From Pseudomonas azadiae (GTDB taxonomy: Bacteria > Pseudomonadota > Gammaproteobacteria > Pseudomonadales > Pseudomonadaceae): a DNA stretch of 64,000 nt. Location of the stretch: assembly GCF_019145355.1 (NCBI RefSeq), contig NZ_JAHSTY010000002.1:558001-622000 (forward strand), in the 5' to 3' direction. The notes under the pieces were generated by a model. That model was not told where the DNA came from. It saw only the letters and a program-made list of their open reading frames with translations, and ran no database searches. Positions 44,291-52,884 of this stretch are shown here, piece by piece. A program made the position numbers and the translations under genes. Numbering within the stretch: position 1 is the stretch's first letter; every line of letters starts with the position of its first letter.

Positions 44291-46723
44291 TCAGAAATCC
44301 CAGCGGGTGGTGACCATGAAGTTGCGCGGCTCACCGTAAGCGGCGGAGTTATAGAAGCCGATGTTAGTGTAGTAGTGCTTGTCGAACAGGTTGTTGACGT
44401 TCAGCGTCGCCGACAGGTTTTTGGTGACCTGATACTTGGTCATCAGGTCCACCAGCCAGTAAGCGTCCTGGGAAAATTCTTCGTACTGCTTGTGCGGGGT
44501 GTTGTAGATGTCCTGCCAGCCCACGCTCTGCCAGCGCACGCCACCGCCGACGGTCAGCTTGTCCAGGTTGCCCTTGAGTTTATAAGTGGTGAACAGCTTG
44601 ACCTGGTCTTCAGGCTCGAAGGTGGAGATCTTCACGTCCTTGTCGTCGCGTACGACCTTGTGGGTGTAGCCGGCCTGGAGTTGCCAGCCGGGCGCAATTT
44701 CGCCGGACATCTCCAGCTCATAACCTTTGGTGACGGCCTTGCTGCTCTTGTAGGCGTAGTTGTTCGGGGTTGGCTTCTGGTTGTTGTACTCATCATCCGA
44801 GAGGGCGCGGTTGGACTCGTGGATTTCAAAGTAGGCCGCGCTGGCGTTCACGCGACCGTCGAGGAAATCGGCTTTCACCCCCAGTTCCCAGTTCTGGCCT
44901 TCATCCGGCTCAAGCAGCTTATTGTCGCGGTCGCGGTTGTAGTTCTCCTGCGGCATGAAGATATCGGTGTAGCTGGCGTAGACCGCGTACGTGTCGTTCA
45001 AGTCGTACACGGCGCCGATGTACGGCACGAATCGCCCGGACTCGCGGTAGTTGGGGTTATAGCCCGTGACCTGGTAGTTGACCACGCGCCCGCCCAATAG
45101 CAGCTTGAGGTCGTCGGCGAGATTCAGGCGGGTGGTCACATAGGCGCCGGTCTGGCGCACGGTGTCATCGGTCAGTGATTGCGCGCGGCCCCAGTCCGGG
45201 ATTGCGGCGTGGCCGTGCCAGTTGTTGAAGTCGACACTATTGGGGGCGAGGTTCCAGTAGCCTTTGCCTTTCCACTCCGAGGCGCTGATGGAGCCGCCCA
45301 GCACCAGCTCGTGCTCGCGGCCGCCCAAGCTGAACGGGCCGCTCACGTACAGGTCGGCGGAGTCGCTGACGGTTTCGCCGGTGTACTTGCCCGAGGTGAG
45401 CTGCGCGGTGCCGTCCGGCTGTGGCTGGTCGCCCTGGATCGAGCCCATCAGAGCGTGGTAGCCGTTGATTTTGTGATCCAGTTGCAGCTTGGTTACCCAG
45501 CCGTTGCCCAGGTCGTGTTCGAGCATGGCAAATACGGTGCGGGTGTATTGTTCCCAACTGCTCCAGTCGGCAGCGTTATTGAATGAGCGCTTGACGCTGT
45601 TGCGGTCGCCGTTGGAATTGATCAGCGGGAAACTGCCCGACCATGAAGAGCCTTTGGGCAGGGTGTCCTGATAATCGCCGCCGACGGTGAGCAGCGTATC
45701 GGGGGACAGGTCGAACTCCATGATGCCGTAGTACGTCGGGCTCTGGCGCGAGTAGTGGTCCATGAACGAATGTTTGTCCTGGTAGGCCGCTACGGCCCTG
45801 CCACGCACATTGCCGCTTTCGGTCATCGGGCCGCTGACATCCAGCTCGCTGCGGTAGTTGTCCCAGGAGCCGGCGCCGAGGGTTGCGTGCCCCTGGAAGT
45901 CGGCGGTAGGTTTCTTGCGCACCAGGTTGATCGTCGCACCCAACGAGCCGGCGCCGGTGAGCAAGCCGGTGGCGCCCTTGAGCACTTCGACACGGTCGTA
46001 GATCGCCATGTCGCTCAAGGTATTGCCCGCCGAGTAGGCAACGTTGCGCGCCGTGGAGGGGATACCGTCGTACTGGAAGTTGTTGATGGAAAAGCCACGG
46101 GCGTAATAGTTGGTACGCTCGGTGTCGAAGGCTGAAACGGTGATGCCCGGGGTATGGCGCATCACGTCGTCGACGTTGTTCAGGCCGAAGTCATCCATGT
46201 GCTGGCGGGTGACCACGCTCACCGACTGCGGGGTTTGCTTGGGCGTCAACACCAGGCGCATGGACGTGGCGATCGTGCCGGGCGTGTAGGAACCGGTGTC
46301 TTCGGTGACGTTCCCCAATTGGTTGGCGGTGACGGCGGTCGGGCTCAGTTCCATGGTGCCGTTGCCCGCAACGGGGACGGGTTGCAGTGCGTAAACCTGA
46401 TCGCCTTTCACCGCACGGAAGCCGCTGCCTTGCAGCAGCCTGTCGAACCCGTCCTGCAGCGCGTAATGACCTTTCAGGCCTGGGCTGTCGAGGCCTTCCA
46501 GCGCGCGGGACTGGAACACGATCGCCACACCCGCCTGCTGCGCAAAGCGGTTGAGCGAACTGCCCAGCGGCCCGGCGGGGATGTCGTAGGTCTGGGCGGC
46601 GACGCTGACGGTATCCGCCCAGGCCAGGCTGACGTTCAGGCTGGTGGCGATGAAGATGGCCAGGGACAGTGGCGCGCTTTTAAGTAGGCGAAAGCGTCCG
46701 CGCGGGTAGGAAGGGGTATGCAT
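44291..46723 (-). CDS. TonB-dependent siderophore receptor with signalling domain
   Basis: An 810-residue outer-membrane transducer. After a signal peptide (ending near residue 36) an STN domain (about 40-115, TYDIPAGPLGSSLNRFAQQA) can contact FecR. The plug (about 150-265) holds QTPQSVSVVTRQHMDDFGL and YARGFSINNFQYDGIPST, and the barrel ends in TTRWDF. The overall wording resembles FpvA/FoxA/FhuE-type ferric-siderophore receptors, but the siderophore cannot be told. It is the third gene behind a FecI sigma factor and FecR. A Fur-box-like site lies just upstream at 46788-46807. Confidence 0.93.
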   Translation of the reverse strand: MHTPSYPRGRFRLLKSAPLSLAIFIATSLNVSLAWADTVSVAAQTYDIPAGPLGSSLNRFAQQAGVAIVFQSRALEGLDSPGLKGHYALQDGFDRLLQGSGFRAVKGDQVYALQPVPVAGNGTMELSPTAVTANQLGNVTEDTGSYTPGTIATSMRLVLTPKQTPQSVSVVTRQHMDDFGLNNVDDVMRHTPGITVSAFDTERTNYYARGFSINNFQYDGIPSTARNVAYSAGNTLSDMAIYDRVEVLKGATGLLTGAGSLGATINLVRKKPTADFQGHATLGAGSWDNYRSELDVSGPMTESGNVRGRAVAAYQDKHSFMDHYSRQSPTYYGIMEFDLSPDTLLTVGGDYQDTLPKGSSWSGSFPLINSNGDRNSVKRSFNNAADWSSWEQYTRTVFAMLEHDLGNGWVTKLQLDHKINGYHALMGSIQGDQPQPDGTAQLTSGKYTGETVSDSADLYVSGPFSLGGREHELVLGGSISASEWKGKGYWNLAPNSVDFNNWHGHAAIPDWGRAQSLTDDTVRQTGAYVTTRLNLADDLKLLLGGRVVNYQVTGYNPNYRESGRFVPYIGAVYDLNDTYAVYASYTDIFMPQENYNRDRDNKLLEPDEGQNWELGVKADFLDGRVNASAAYFEIHESNRALSDDEYNNQKPTPNNYAYKSSKAVTKGYELEMSGEIAPGWQLQAGYTHKVVRDDKDVKISTFEPEDQVKLFTTYKLKGNLDKLTVGGGVRWQSVGWQDIYNTPHKQYEEFSQDAYWLVDLMTKYQVTKNLSATLNVNNLFDKHYYTNIGFYNSAAYGEPRNFMVTTRWDF

Positions 46724-46787
46724 GGTGAAGGCAGTCCTTTACGTGTCGAATTACCTTCCTTGACGGGCAGCCTCGGAAAAACCGGAA

Positions 46788-46807
46788 GCAAATGCGAATA
46801 ATTATTT
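46788..46807 (-). promoter_or_regulatory. Fur-box-like site before the receptor gene
   Basis: On the plus strand GCAAATGCGAATAATTATTT closely resembles the Pseudomonas Fur box with its GCAAATGAGAATAATTAT core. It overlaps the fecR stop codon and lies 65 bases before the receptor start. Confidence 0.65.
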
Positions 46808-47800
46808 ATTGGGTGGTGTTTTATTGGCAGGTGTTTCGGGACTCACCACGATCAACCAGGGGGTAAAGGTCTGCACCTGGATCGGCAATGTTTGCGCCAG
46901 CAGTTGCAAGGCATGGTCGCTGTCGTCCAGCGGAATCACCGCAGACACGCGCAGGCCCTGCAGGGCGTGGCGATCAAATTGCACGTGGCCGGCGCGGTGC
47001 CGGGCGATTTCGTCCAGCACCTCGGGCAAGGGGCGGTTCTCCACCACCAACTGATGGCGGCGCCAGGCTTGATCAATGCTCGTCGGGTCAATAGTGCCGG
47101 CCAGGCGCACCGCGTTCGAGCGCATCAAGGCCTGCGAGCCGGCGTCGACTTCGAGGGTCTGCTGGCCGTCGGCGCTTTGCGCGGCCACGCGTGACTCGAG
47201 CATGCTCAATACGGTGACGTCCCCCTGGCGCTTGACCACGAACCGCGTGCCCAGCGCACGCAGCGTGCCTTGAGGCGTTTGCACGACAAACGGCCGCGTG
47301 CGGTCATGGGCGACCTCCACCCGTATTTCACCTTGCAGCAGTTCAATGCGGCGCTGTTTGTCATCGAAGTACAGGTTTGCCGAACTGATGCCGTTGAACG
47401 CCAACACAGAACCATCCGCCAGTTGCAAGGTTTGCCATTGGCCAGGGCCGTTGCGCACATCGGCCATCCACTGCTGCGGGTAAGGGCTGACCAGCAAGGC
47501 CGCCGCTGGAATCGCCAGGCTGCACGCCAACGCCAGCGCGCGGACGACGTTTTTGCGGCGACGCTTGTCGGGCTGGGTGAATGCTGCGCTCAACGCCGCC
47601 CGCGCCGGTGCGTTCTTGCCGCGCAGGGCCTGCATGCGGGAAATGACGGCTTCCATTCGTGCGGCCGCCGCGGCGTGATTCGGGCCTTGTTGCTTCCAGC
47701 CTTCAAACGCCAGGCGCTGGGCCTCGTTCAGTTCGCCCTCGTGCAGGCGCAGCAGCCATTCGGCGGCTTGTTCTTCGATTTGTTGGTGGGCGTGCGACAT
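46802..47800 (-). CDS. FecR-family anti-sigma factor/regulator
   Basis: A 332-residue membrane regulator. The N-terminal cytoplasmic domain (about 1-60) has tryptophans in EQAAEWLLRLHEGELN and FEGWKQQGPNHAA, the usual FecI-contacting DUF4880 type. One transmembrane helix (about 82-100) is followed by the periplasmic FecR domain with WQTLQLADGSVLAFNG and VQTPQGTLRALGTRF, and a C-terminal STN-like fold that contacts the receptor. It lies six bases after the sigma gene. Confidence 0.93.
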   Translation of the reverse strand: MSHAHQQIEEQAAEWLLRLHEGELNEAQRLAFEGWKQQGPNHAAAAARMEAVISRMQALRGKNAPARAALSAAFTQPDKRRRKNVVRALALACSLAIPAAALLVSPYPQQWMADVRNGPGQWQTLQLADGSVLAFNGISSANLYFDDKQRRIELLQGEIRVEVAHDRTRPFVVQTPQGTLRALGTRFVVKRQGDVTVLSMLESRVAAQSADGQQTLEVDAGSQALMRSNAVRLAGTIDPTSIDQAWRRHQLVVENRPLPEVLDEIARHRAGHVQFDRHALQGLRVSAVIPLDDSDHALQLLAQTLPIQVQTFTPWLIVVSPETPANKTPPNK

Positions 47801-47806
47801 GCTTGA

Positions 47807-48325
47807 TCAAGTGTCCATACTGTGGCCGCAATGCACGAGCGCCTGGATCAGGTATTTGCGCACGGTGCGTTCCGACAACTTGAGCCGTCGGGCGATTTGC
47901 TGCTGGGTCATTTCTTCGAGGTAATACAGCACGAATGCCTGGCGCGAGTATTCGTGCAGGCCTTCCAGGATAAACGCGATCTGTTCCAGGGCTTCGAGGG
48001 TGGCGTGGATCTGTTCCGGGGATTGGAACCCTTCGAGCGCGTCCACGGTGAGCGCCAGCTCCTGCAGGTAAGCCTGTTCAATCTGCCTGCGCCGCGCCTG
48101 ATCGATGAGCAGGCGCCTGGCCGTGGTGCTCAGGTACGCCCGCGGTTCGCGGATACCGGCAACGGCTTCGCGCGCGTTCAGGATGCGGGCGAACGTATCC
48201 TGCGCCAGGTCCGCTGCGTTCTGTCGGCAGCCCAGCTTGCGTCGCAGCCAGGTGAGCAGCCACCCGTGATGCTCGCTGTAGAGCTGGGCAATCTCCCTTT
48301 GGAATGGCGGTTCACCCACAGACAT
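47807..48325 (-). CDS. FecI-type ECF sigma factor
   Basis: A 172-residue iron-starvation sigma factor. Region 2 contains NAADLAQDTFARIL (about 35-48) and PRAYLSTTARRLLIDQARRR; region 4 has EEMTQQQIARRLKLSERTVRK near residue 141. With FecR and the receptor it forms the usual three-gene signalling relay: siderophore binding frees the sigma factor, which transcribes the receptor gene. A Fur-like site upstream would limit it to low iron. Confidence 0.93.
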   Translation of the reverse strand: MSVGEPPFQREIAQLYSEHHGWLLTWLRRKLGCRQNAADLAQDTFARILNAREAVAGIREPRAYLSTTARRLLIDQARRRQIEQAYLQELALTVDALEGFQSPEQIHATLEALEQIAFILEGLHEYSRQAFVLYYLEEMTQQQIARRLKLSERTVRKYLIQALVHCGHSMDT

Positions 48326-48340
48326 AAGCGTGGCTCAGGC

Positions 48341-48360
48341 GTTATTGAGAATAGTTTTTA
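48341..48360 (-). promoter_or_regulatory. Weak Fur-box-like site before the sigma gene
   Basis: TTGAGAATAGTTTTTA keeps one good half (TGAGAATA) of the Fur consensus and a poor second half. It lies about 20 bases upstream of the sigma factor start. Confidence 0.45.
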
Positions 48361-48526
48361 ATTGTGCGGCCAAGCGCGGGTTAAACGCAATAGACTCGCA
48401 TTTGCACGAGCCAAACCCGGTTTTCCAGGGGCTGTGTAGGAATCGAGAAAATATTTCAAATAAACTGCATTTAAATCAAGACATTGCGGATTATTGCTGT
48501 ATGATGCGGCCCACACCGAAAGTGAA

Positions 48527-48602
48527 GGGTGATTAGCTCAGCTGGGAGAGCATCTGCCTTACAAGCAGAGGGTCGGCGGTTCGATCCCGTCATCACCCAC
48601 CA
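48527..48602 (+). tRNA. tRNA-Val (anticodon TAC), second copy
   Basis: Identical to the gene at 43977, 4,550 bases away. Same cloverleaf and encoded ACCA. Confidence 0.97.
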
Positions 48603-48621
48603 TTCGCTTGATGTGTTACGC

Positions 48622-48698
48622 GCAGCGGTAGTTCAGTCGGTTAGAATACCGGCCTGTCACGCCGGGGGTCGCGGGTTCGAGTCCCGTCCGCTGCGCCA
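48622..48698 (+). tRNA. tRNA-Asp (anticodon GTC), second copy
   Basis: Identical to the gene at 44072. The following bases (CATATTCGG and a downstream hairpin) are also near-copies of those after the left array. Confidence 0.97.
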
Positions 48699-48740
48699 TA
48701 TTCGGTTATCTGGAACGCTGAACGCCAGGTACCACAGGAA

Positions 48741-48766
48741 ACCCGCTCATTGAGCGGGTTTTTTTT
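48741..48766 (+). terminator. Terminator of the right tRNA-Val/Asp array
   Basis: ACCCGCTCA pairs with TGAGCGGGT (48741-48749 with 48751-48759), followed by a T run. A slightly diverged copy of the hairpin at 44192. Confidence 0.85.
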
Positions 48767-48789
48767 CGTCTGCAAACAGTGTGTTCATC

Positions 48790-48888
48790 ATGAACACCCT
48801 GGTGGCGACGTCGTTTCGCACCGCAGTCTTCAGTGATGGCAAGTGGCCCGCCAGTTGGACGATTTTCTATTGGGCCTGGCTGATATCC
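48790..48888 (+). pseudogene. Fragment of a BCCT transporter
   Basis: The reading frame from 48790 gives ATSFRTAVFSDGKWPASW and then TIFYWAWLIS, clearly the segment before and in the tryptophan box of betaine/choline/carnitine transporters. Everything before and after is missing. The fragment overlaps the 3' end of the YbaK gene and provides its stop codon. Confidence 0.7.
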
Positions 48889-49349
48889 AGCAATCGAGGC
48901 CTGGCAATCGCCAGATAATCCTGCGTATCGAGCACCATCGACGCATCCAGCCGACCCGCGTTGAAGGCTATTTCGGCGTAGCCGGTGGTCAATCCCGGAT
49001 CGACGATCAATTGAATCCGCTCATCGAAAACAAAAGGAGGGATGGCGCCGATCCGGCACCCGGTCAGTTCCATGGCGGTTTCGGCTTTCACCAACTCGGC
49101 TTTTTTCCCACCCAGGGCCGCTCCGACTTTCTTCATGTCCAGCTTCTGATCGCCCGGCAGTATCACCAGTGCATAAGGTCCGGCCTTACCCTTGAGGGAG
49201 CAAAGCATGGCCTTCGCGCCTTGGCCGGGCTCGGTGCCACGGATTTCGGCGACGCGCGCCGACTGGCCCTCGGCATCGTGCATCAACACCCGGTAGGAGG
49301 CTGAGCGGGCATCGAGTAGTGCCACGAGGCGATCGAACATGGGATGCAT
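48867..49349 (-). CDS. YbaK/ProX-domain aminoacyl-tRNA deacylase
   Basis: A 160-residue YbaK-fold protein. ALVILPGDQKLDMKKVGAAL, with the conserved Lys, and AIPPFVFDERIQLIVDP near residue 104 are present, as in trans-editing proteins that clear mischarged tRNA. The length fits the family. The last six residues and the stop codon overlap a fossil of a BCCT gene, so the native C-terminus was probably replaced. It is adjacent to a TSUP gene on the same strand, 16 bases apart. Confidence 0.88.
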   Translation of the reverse strand: MHPMFDRLVALLDARSASYRVLMHDAEGQSARVAEIRGTEPGQGAKAMLCSLKGKAGPYALVILPGDQKLDMKKVGAALGGKKAELVKAETAMELTGCRIGAIPPFVFDERIQLIVDPGLTTGYAEIAFNAGRLDASMVLDTQDYLAIARPRLLDISQAQ

Positions 49350-49365
49350 GTAGTTTTCCTCTGGT

Positions 49366-50124
49366 TTACAGGAACAGGTCGTAGGACAGTTTGCTGATCA
49401 GGATCGCCAGTAATATCAGGAATAGAGCCCGGACAAAGGGCACGCCTTTATGAACCGCCAGCCAGGTGCCCGTGAGCGCGCCCAGAATGTTGAATGCCGA
49501 CATGGGAATTGCGATCAGATAGAGCACGTTACCCGTCGGAATGAAGAATATAAGTGCCGCCACGTTGGTCGCGATGTTCACCAGCTTTGCCGATGCCGAG
49601 GCATGAAGAAAGTCGAAGGCGAAGCAGCGGATAAACAGGAAGATCAGGAAGCTGCCAGTACCGGGACCGAACAGACCATCGTAGAAACCGATAGCGCCGC
49701 CGATGACGATCGCCAGCAGTTTTTCCTGGGTACCGATGTGCATGGGTTTATGCAGGGCGCCGAAATCTTTTTTCCAGAAGGTGTAGATCGCCATCAGAAC
49801 AATCAAGACCAGCACCGCCGGCCGGATCATCGACTGGGGTACGAACGACACCGTGGCGGCGCCGAAGAAGGCCATGACAAAGGCCGCGCAGGCGGCGGGG
49901 ATCACAAGCCCCCAATCGATCACCACCTTGCGCACGAAGGACCGGGCCGCGAAGGCGGTGCCGCAGGCGGCTGCGACCTTATTGGTCCCCAGCAGCGCCG
50001 CCGGTTGAGCGGTGGGTAGCACGTTGAATAGCGCGGGAATCTGGATCAGCCCACCGCCGCCCACCGCCGCATCGATCAGGCCGGCGGCGAAGGCGAACAC
50101 GCAAAGGATGACAATATCGACCAC
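49366..50124 (-). CDS. TSUP-family transporter (TauE/SafE type)
   Basis: A 252-residue inner-membrane protein with about eight helices. The N-terminal AAGLIDAAVGGGGLIQIPAL (about 13-32) and the repeat-related GGAIGFYDGLFGPGTGSFLI (about 136-155) are the family hallmarks. TSUP proteins export sulfite, sulfoacetate or related anions. The start at 50124 is the natural one. It may be cotranscribed with the YbaK gene. Substrate unknown. Confidence 0.92.
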   Translation of the reverse strand: MVDIVILCVFAFAAGLIDAAVGGGGLIQIPALFNVLPTAQPAALLGTNKVAAACGTAFAARSFVRKVVIDWGLVIPAACAAFVMAFFGAATVSFVPQSMIRPAVLVLIVLMAIYTFWKKDFGALHKPMHIGTQEKLLAIVIGGAIGFYDGLFGPGTGSFLIFLFIRCFAFDFLHASASAKLVNIATNVAALIFFIPTGNVLYLIAIPMSAFNILGALTGTWLAVHKGVPFVRALFLILLAILISKLSYDLFL

Positions 50125-50139
50125 GAGATCAGGCTCTGA

Positions 50140-50425
50140 CTATATAGGTTGATGAGGATCCCGCGGCACCACGCGTGCCGGATCATTGACCCCGAAGACA
50201 CGCGACATCCAGCGATCACGGATTGGTCACGTCCAGCGATGCCAGACCGGCCTGAAGTGTGCGTTGTTCTTCGAGCGACAGATGAGTTGCGGTGTATCCC
50301 GTCTGGTCGAAGCCACTGATCTTTTTTCCAGCCATTCATGATTGGCTTCATCAACACACGCTGCGGCTTTCCCGATGACTTCATCCAGCTTCGACACGTC
50401 CTTGCGCTCCTGTTTGCCCCATCCT
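50140..50425 (-). pseudogene. Frameshifted gene remnant, unknown family
   Basis: Three coding-like stretches in successive frames read as one protein on the minus strand: DEVIGKAAACVDEANHEWLEKR (split at two sites), then GFDQTGYTATHLSLEEQRTL and QAGLASLDVTNP, then RDRWMSRVFGVNDPARVVPR and DPHQPI followed by TAG at 50140. Each frame alone is broken. The amino-acid composition is protein-like, and two frameshifts would restore one ORF. I do not recognise the family. Confidence 0.5.
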
Positions 50426-50516
50426 TGTGGGTAACGGGAAGGTTAACGCAAGGGCCTTTTTTGTGTTGCAATGCCGCGTTGTGAAAAATGCAATGAGGTG
50501 GAAAGTGGCATTGAAT

Positions 50517-51437
50517 ATGTTGGCGGAACTTGAAGCCTTCGCCACCGTGGCTCGCAAGCGCAGCTTCGTCGCCGCGGCACGGACGCTGGGACGCTCCCCC
50601 AGCGCACTGACCCGCGCCGTTCAAGCCCTGGAGGAAAGTGTGGGGCTCAAGTTGTTCAATCGCTCGTCCAATGCCGTGAGCTTGACCGAAGCGGGCGAAT
50701 GCTTATTGCCCCATGCGTACAAAATGCTCGACCTGCAACGTGAGGTGGATGAAGACCTGGCCGGTCTCAGCGGCCTGGCCTCCGGCTGGATTCGTTTTTC
50801 CGCCCCCGAGTTTCTCGGACACGGGGTATTGCCCCGGTTGATCGCGCAATACTGCGAGCGTTATCCAGACGTTAACATTGATGTGATTTTCACCGACGAG
50901 ATCATCGACCCGGCCAAGAGCAAGCTGGACTTCTCGATTCGCGGCGCGTTTCCACAATCCAGCGACTTGATCGGCTTTGCGCTCTGGAGTTACTCACGTT
51001 ATTTGTATGCCAGCCCCGGCTACCTGGAGCGCAACGGTATGCCCGACTCCATCGAGGCACTGGAGTCGCATTCGCTGATTCTGCATACGGCTCCGCGGAT
51101 TCTCAAGGAGTGGAATTTTCGCAGTGAGGAGCAGGCCATCAGCTTTCGGGTTCATCCAAAATTTCGTTTCAGCTCCGGTCTGGCGGTATTCCAGGCAGCC
51201 CTGGCGGGCGTCGGGATCGCCCGCTTGGCGGATTGGATGGCGCAGCCCGAAGTGGAAGCGGGGCGCCTGCTCCGGGTTTGTCCTGAGTACAAGCTCACCT
51301 CCAGCAGCGGTGAGAGCCCACAGATGCACGCGGTGTACCCGGCCGGAAATTTGCCGCTGCGGGTGAAGGCATTGATGGAGATGATCCGTGGCTTAGGTGA
51401 AAGCCTGGAATGTAAACGCGGCTCGGCACTACGATGA
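50517..51437 (+). CDS. LysR-family transcriptional regulator
   Basis: A 306-residue LTTR. The helix-turn-helix segment is FATVARKRSFVAAARTLGRS then SALTRAVQALEESVGLKLF (about 8-48), followed by an effector domain with GWIRFSAPEFLGHGVLPRLI. I start at the ATG at 50517, which matches LysR N-termini; the frame extends to 50427. It is divergent from the frameshifted remnant and from the TSUP gene, whose regulation it might once have served. Confidence 0.9.
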   Translation: MLAELEAFATVARKRSFVAAARTLGRSPSALTRAVQALEESVGLKLFNRSSNAVSLTEAGECLLPHAYKMLDLQREVDEDLAGLSGLASGWIRFSAPEFLGHGVLPRLIAQYCERYPDVNIDVIFTDEIIDPAKSKLDFSIRGAFPQSSDLIGFALWSYSRYLYASPGYLERNGMPDSIEALESHSLILHTAPRILKEWNFRSEEQAISFRVHPKFRFSSGLAVFQAALAGVGIARLADWMAQPEVEAGRLLRVCPEYKLTSSSGESPQMHAVYPAGNLPLRVKALMEMIRGLGESLECKRGSALR

Positions 51438-51509
51438 GGTTACGGGTCCTGGAATCCATCCATGCATTCGTGGCGTTCGCCAAGGCATACCATGGCAAGG
51501 TCGATGTCC

Positions 51510-52142
51510 CTATAAATGCCTGAGGCCACCCGGAGTTTCGATACAGGAAACCAAGCGTGACGTCGCAATGCTATCGCACCTGTGAAGTCGAACGGGCCCG
51601 GAAAAATGGATGGCATCAAGCAGGTGGCTAATCCTCTCCGGCGCGGGATGAAAGATATCGAGCCTCTGCAATGAGCAAGCTCTATCTTCAAGCATCGTCG
51701 CAGGGTGAACCGGCTGTCCCCATTGAATCAGGCTGGGCGCGGCTCCCTCCAAAGGCAGGCCGCCGTCCGCCAAAATTGTAATATCCCAGCGCAACTCGCC
51801 TCGGCTCATCGGCTGTACCTGGCCGACCACTTCTGTGAACATCGGTCCAAGCGATTTCAGGGTGTCGGTTTTAGCAACCCAATGGGCTAGCCGAGGAGAG
51901 GCGTTGGCGGGTAGTCCGTCCAGGGCAAACCAGCGAGGCCGCCCTGCAGGCGGGGCCGTCGGGTCAATAGCGATGACTTCCAGATAGAAACTCGTGCCCA
52001 GTCGCAGCAGTTTGTTGTGGGTTCCCATAAGCGGATGACAACCGCCTTGTTGAAGCGCCACACCCAGTCGTTGGCTCACGAAGCGGTCACCCGCTTCCAG
52101 CGTCGGCGCCACGACGACCAAATGATCCAGTGAAGTCTGCAT
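51510..52142 (-). CDS. VOC-family (glyoxalase-like) protein
   Basis: A 210-residue protein with the N-terminal SLDHLVVVAPTLEAGDRFVS and the HNKLLRLGTSFYLEVIAIDP segment of the glyoxalase-3-like VOC group. Metal ligands may be His7 and Glu55-region residues. Family members include isomerases and dioxygenases of unknown substrate. The C-terminus is slightly longer than the core fold. It lies alone in a zone of broken genes. Confidence 0.82.
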   Translation of the reverse strand: MQTSLDHLVVVAPTLEAGDRFVSQRLGVALQQGGCHPLMGTHNKLLRLGTSFYLEVIAIDPTAPPAGRPRWFALDGLPANASPRLAHWVAKTDTLKSLGPMFTEVVGQVQPMSRGELRWDITILADGGLPLEGAAPSLIQWGQPVHPATMLEDRACSLQRLDIFHPAPERISHLLDAIHFSGPVRLHRCDSIATSRLVSCIETPGGLRHL

Positions 52143-52199
52143 AAGGGTTCCAAATGGCCAGAGGTAAGATTGCCTTTACAGGATACCCGCACCGTTGAC

Positions 52200-52333
52200 G
52201 ACCAGCACCGCATGCTGGCCGGGCAGCAGGGCCGCGATCCACGCAGTCTGAAGATCATCATCATGCTCACGCCAATATCATCGGGGCTCGCACTGCAAGC
52301 ATGGCACGCCCCTGACGGCATGGGTATCAACTG
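52200..52333 (+). pseudogene. Possible fragment of a luciferase-like monooxygenase
   Basis: The frame running through here gives QGRDPRSLKIIIMLTPISSG, similar to the GRDPxxLKIxPxL segment of LLM-class flavin oxidoreductases. No start, stop or catalytic parts remain and a REP element follows. The identification is tentative. Confidence 0.35.
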
Positions 52334-52468
52334 TGTAGTGAGCGGGCTGGTCCCGCGCTGGGTGGCGAAGCCGCCCCAAAACAAGTCGCCCCAATTTAAC
52401 CTGACACACCGCGGCGGTCCGATAGGGGCGGCTTCGCCACCCAGCGCGGGACAAGCCCGCTCACTACA
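52334..52468. repeat. REP palindrome pair (GTAGTGAGCGGGC family)
   Basis: Facing units TGTAGTGAGCGGGCTGGTCC and complement with GGTGGCGAAGCCGCCCC arms. It replaces the 3' part of the truncated hydrolase gene to its right. Confidence 0.9.
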
Positions 52469-52884
52469 GGGGGGAGATACCTATGCCCTGACGGAGGAAG
52501 GAAGTGAACACTGCATTCAGGGGAATGTGAAACCGGTGCGTGCTCTGCGGCGATATTCTGAATACTGTAGCCGCCACAGCTGACCAGAGCGCTTACCCGT
52601 TCCGGCCATAGCGCGGCGACAATACAGGCCGCTCTTCCACCCCAGTCATAGCCCGCAAGCACCGCTTTTTCGATCTTCAGGGCGTCGAGGAAAGCCAGCA
52701 AGTCGGCGCCTAGTGCCGCCTGCTCTCCAGAACGCATGGTCTGCTCATCCAGAAATTTGGTTTGGCCATAACCACGCAGGTAAGGCGTGAGGCATCGCTT
52801 CCCAGCCGAGGCCAGGATCCTGACGACTTCATCGTAGGCGTGCATAAGCGCGATGTATCCTCTCCGCGCCTCGCCCTTGTGCAC
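52469..52884 (-). pseudogene. Truncated alpha/beta hydrolase
   Basis: The frame encodes the middle of an epoxide-hydrolase-like protein: ILASAGKRCLTPYLRGYGQT, ALKIEKAVLAGYDWGGRAAC and AALWPERVSALVSCGGYSIQ. The nucleophile elbow AGYDWGG has Asp in the nucleophile position, as in epoxide hydrolases and haloalkane dehalogenases. The N-terminal oxyanion region (HGWP) and the whole C-terminal part with the catalytic His are missing, and the frame continues into the REP element. It cannot encode a working enzyme. Confidence 0.7.

Noticed and set aside
51446..51523. Short frame ending HGKVDVPINA followed by a stop
   Set aside because: It looks like the tail of a protein, but 25 codons without a recognisable family are too little to annotate separately; it is mentioned under the decay zone.
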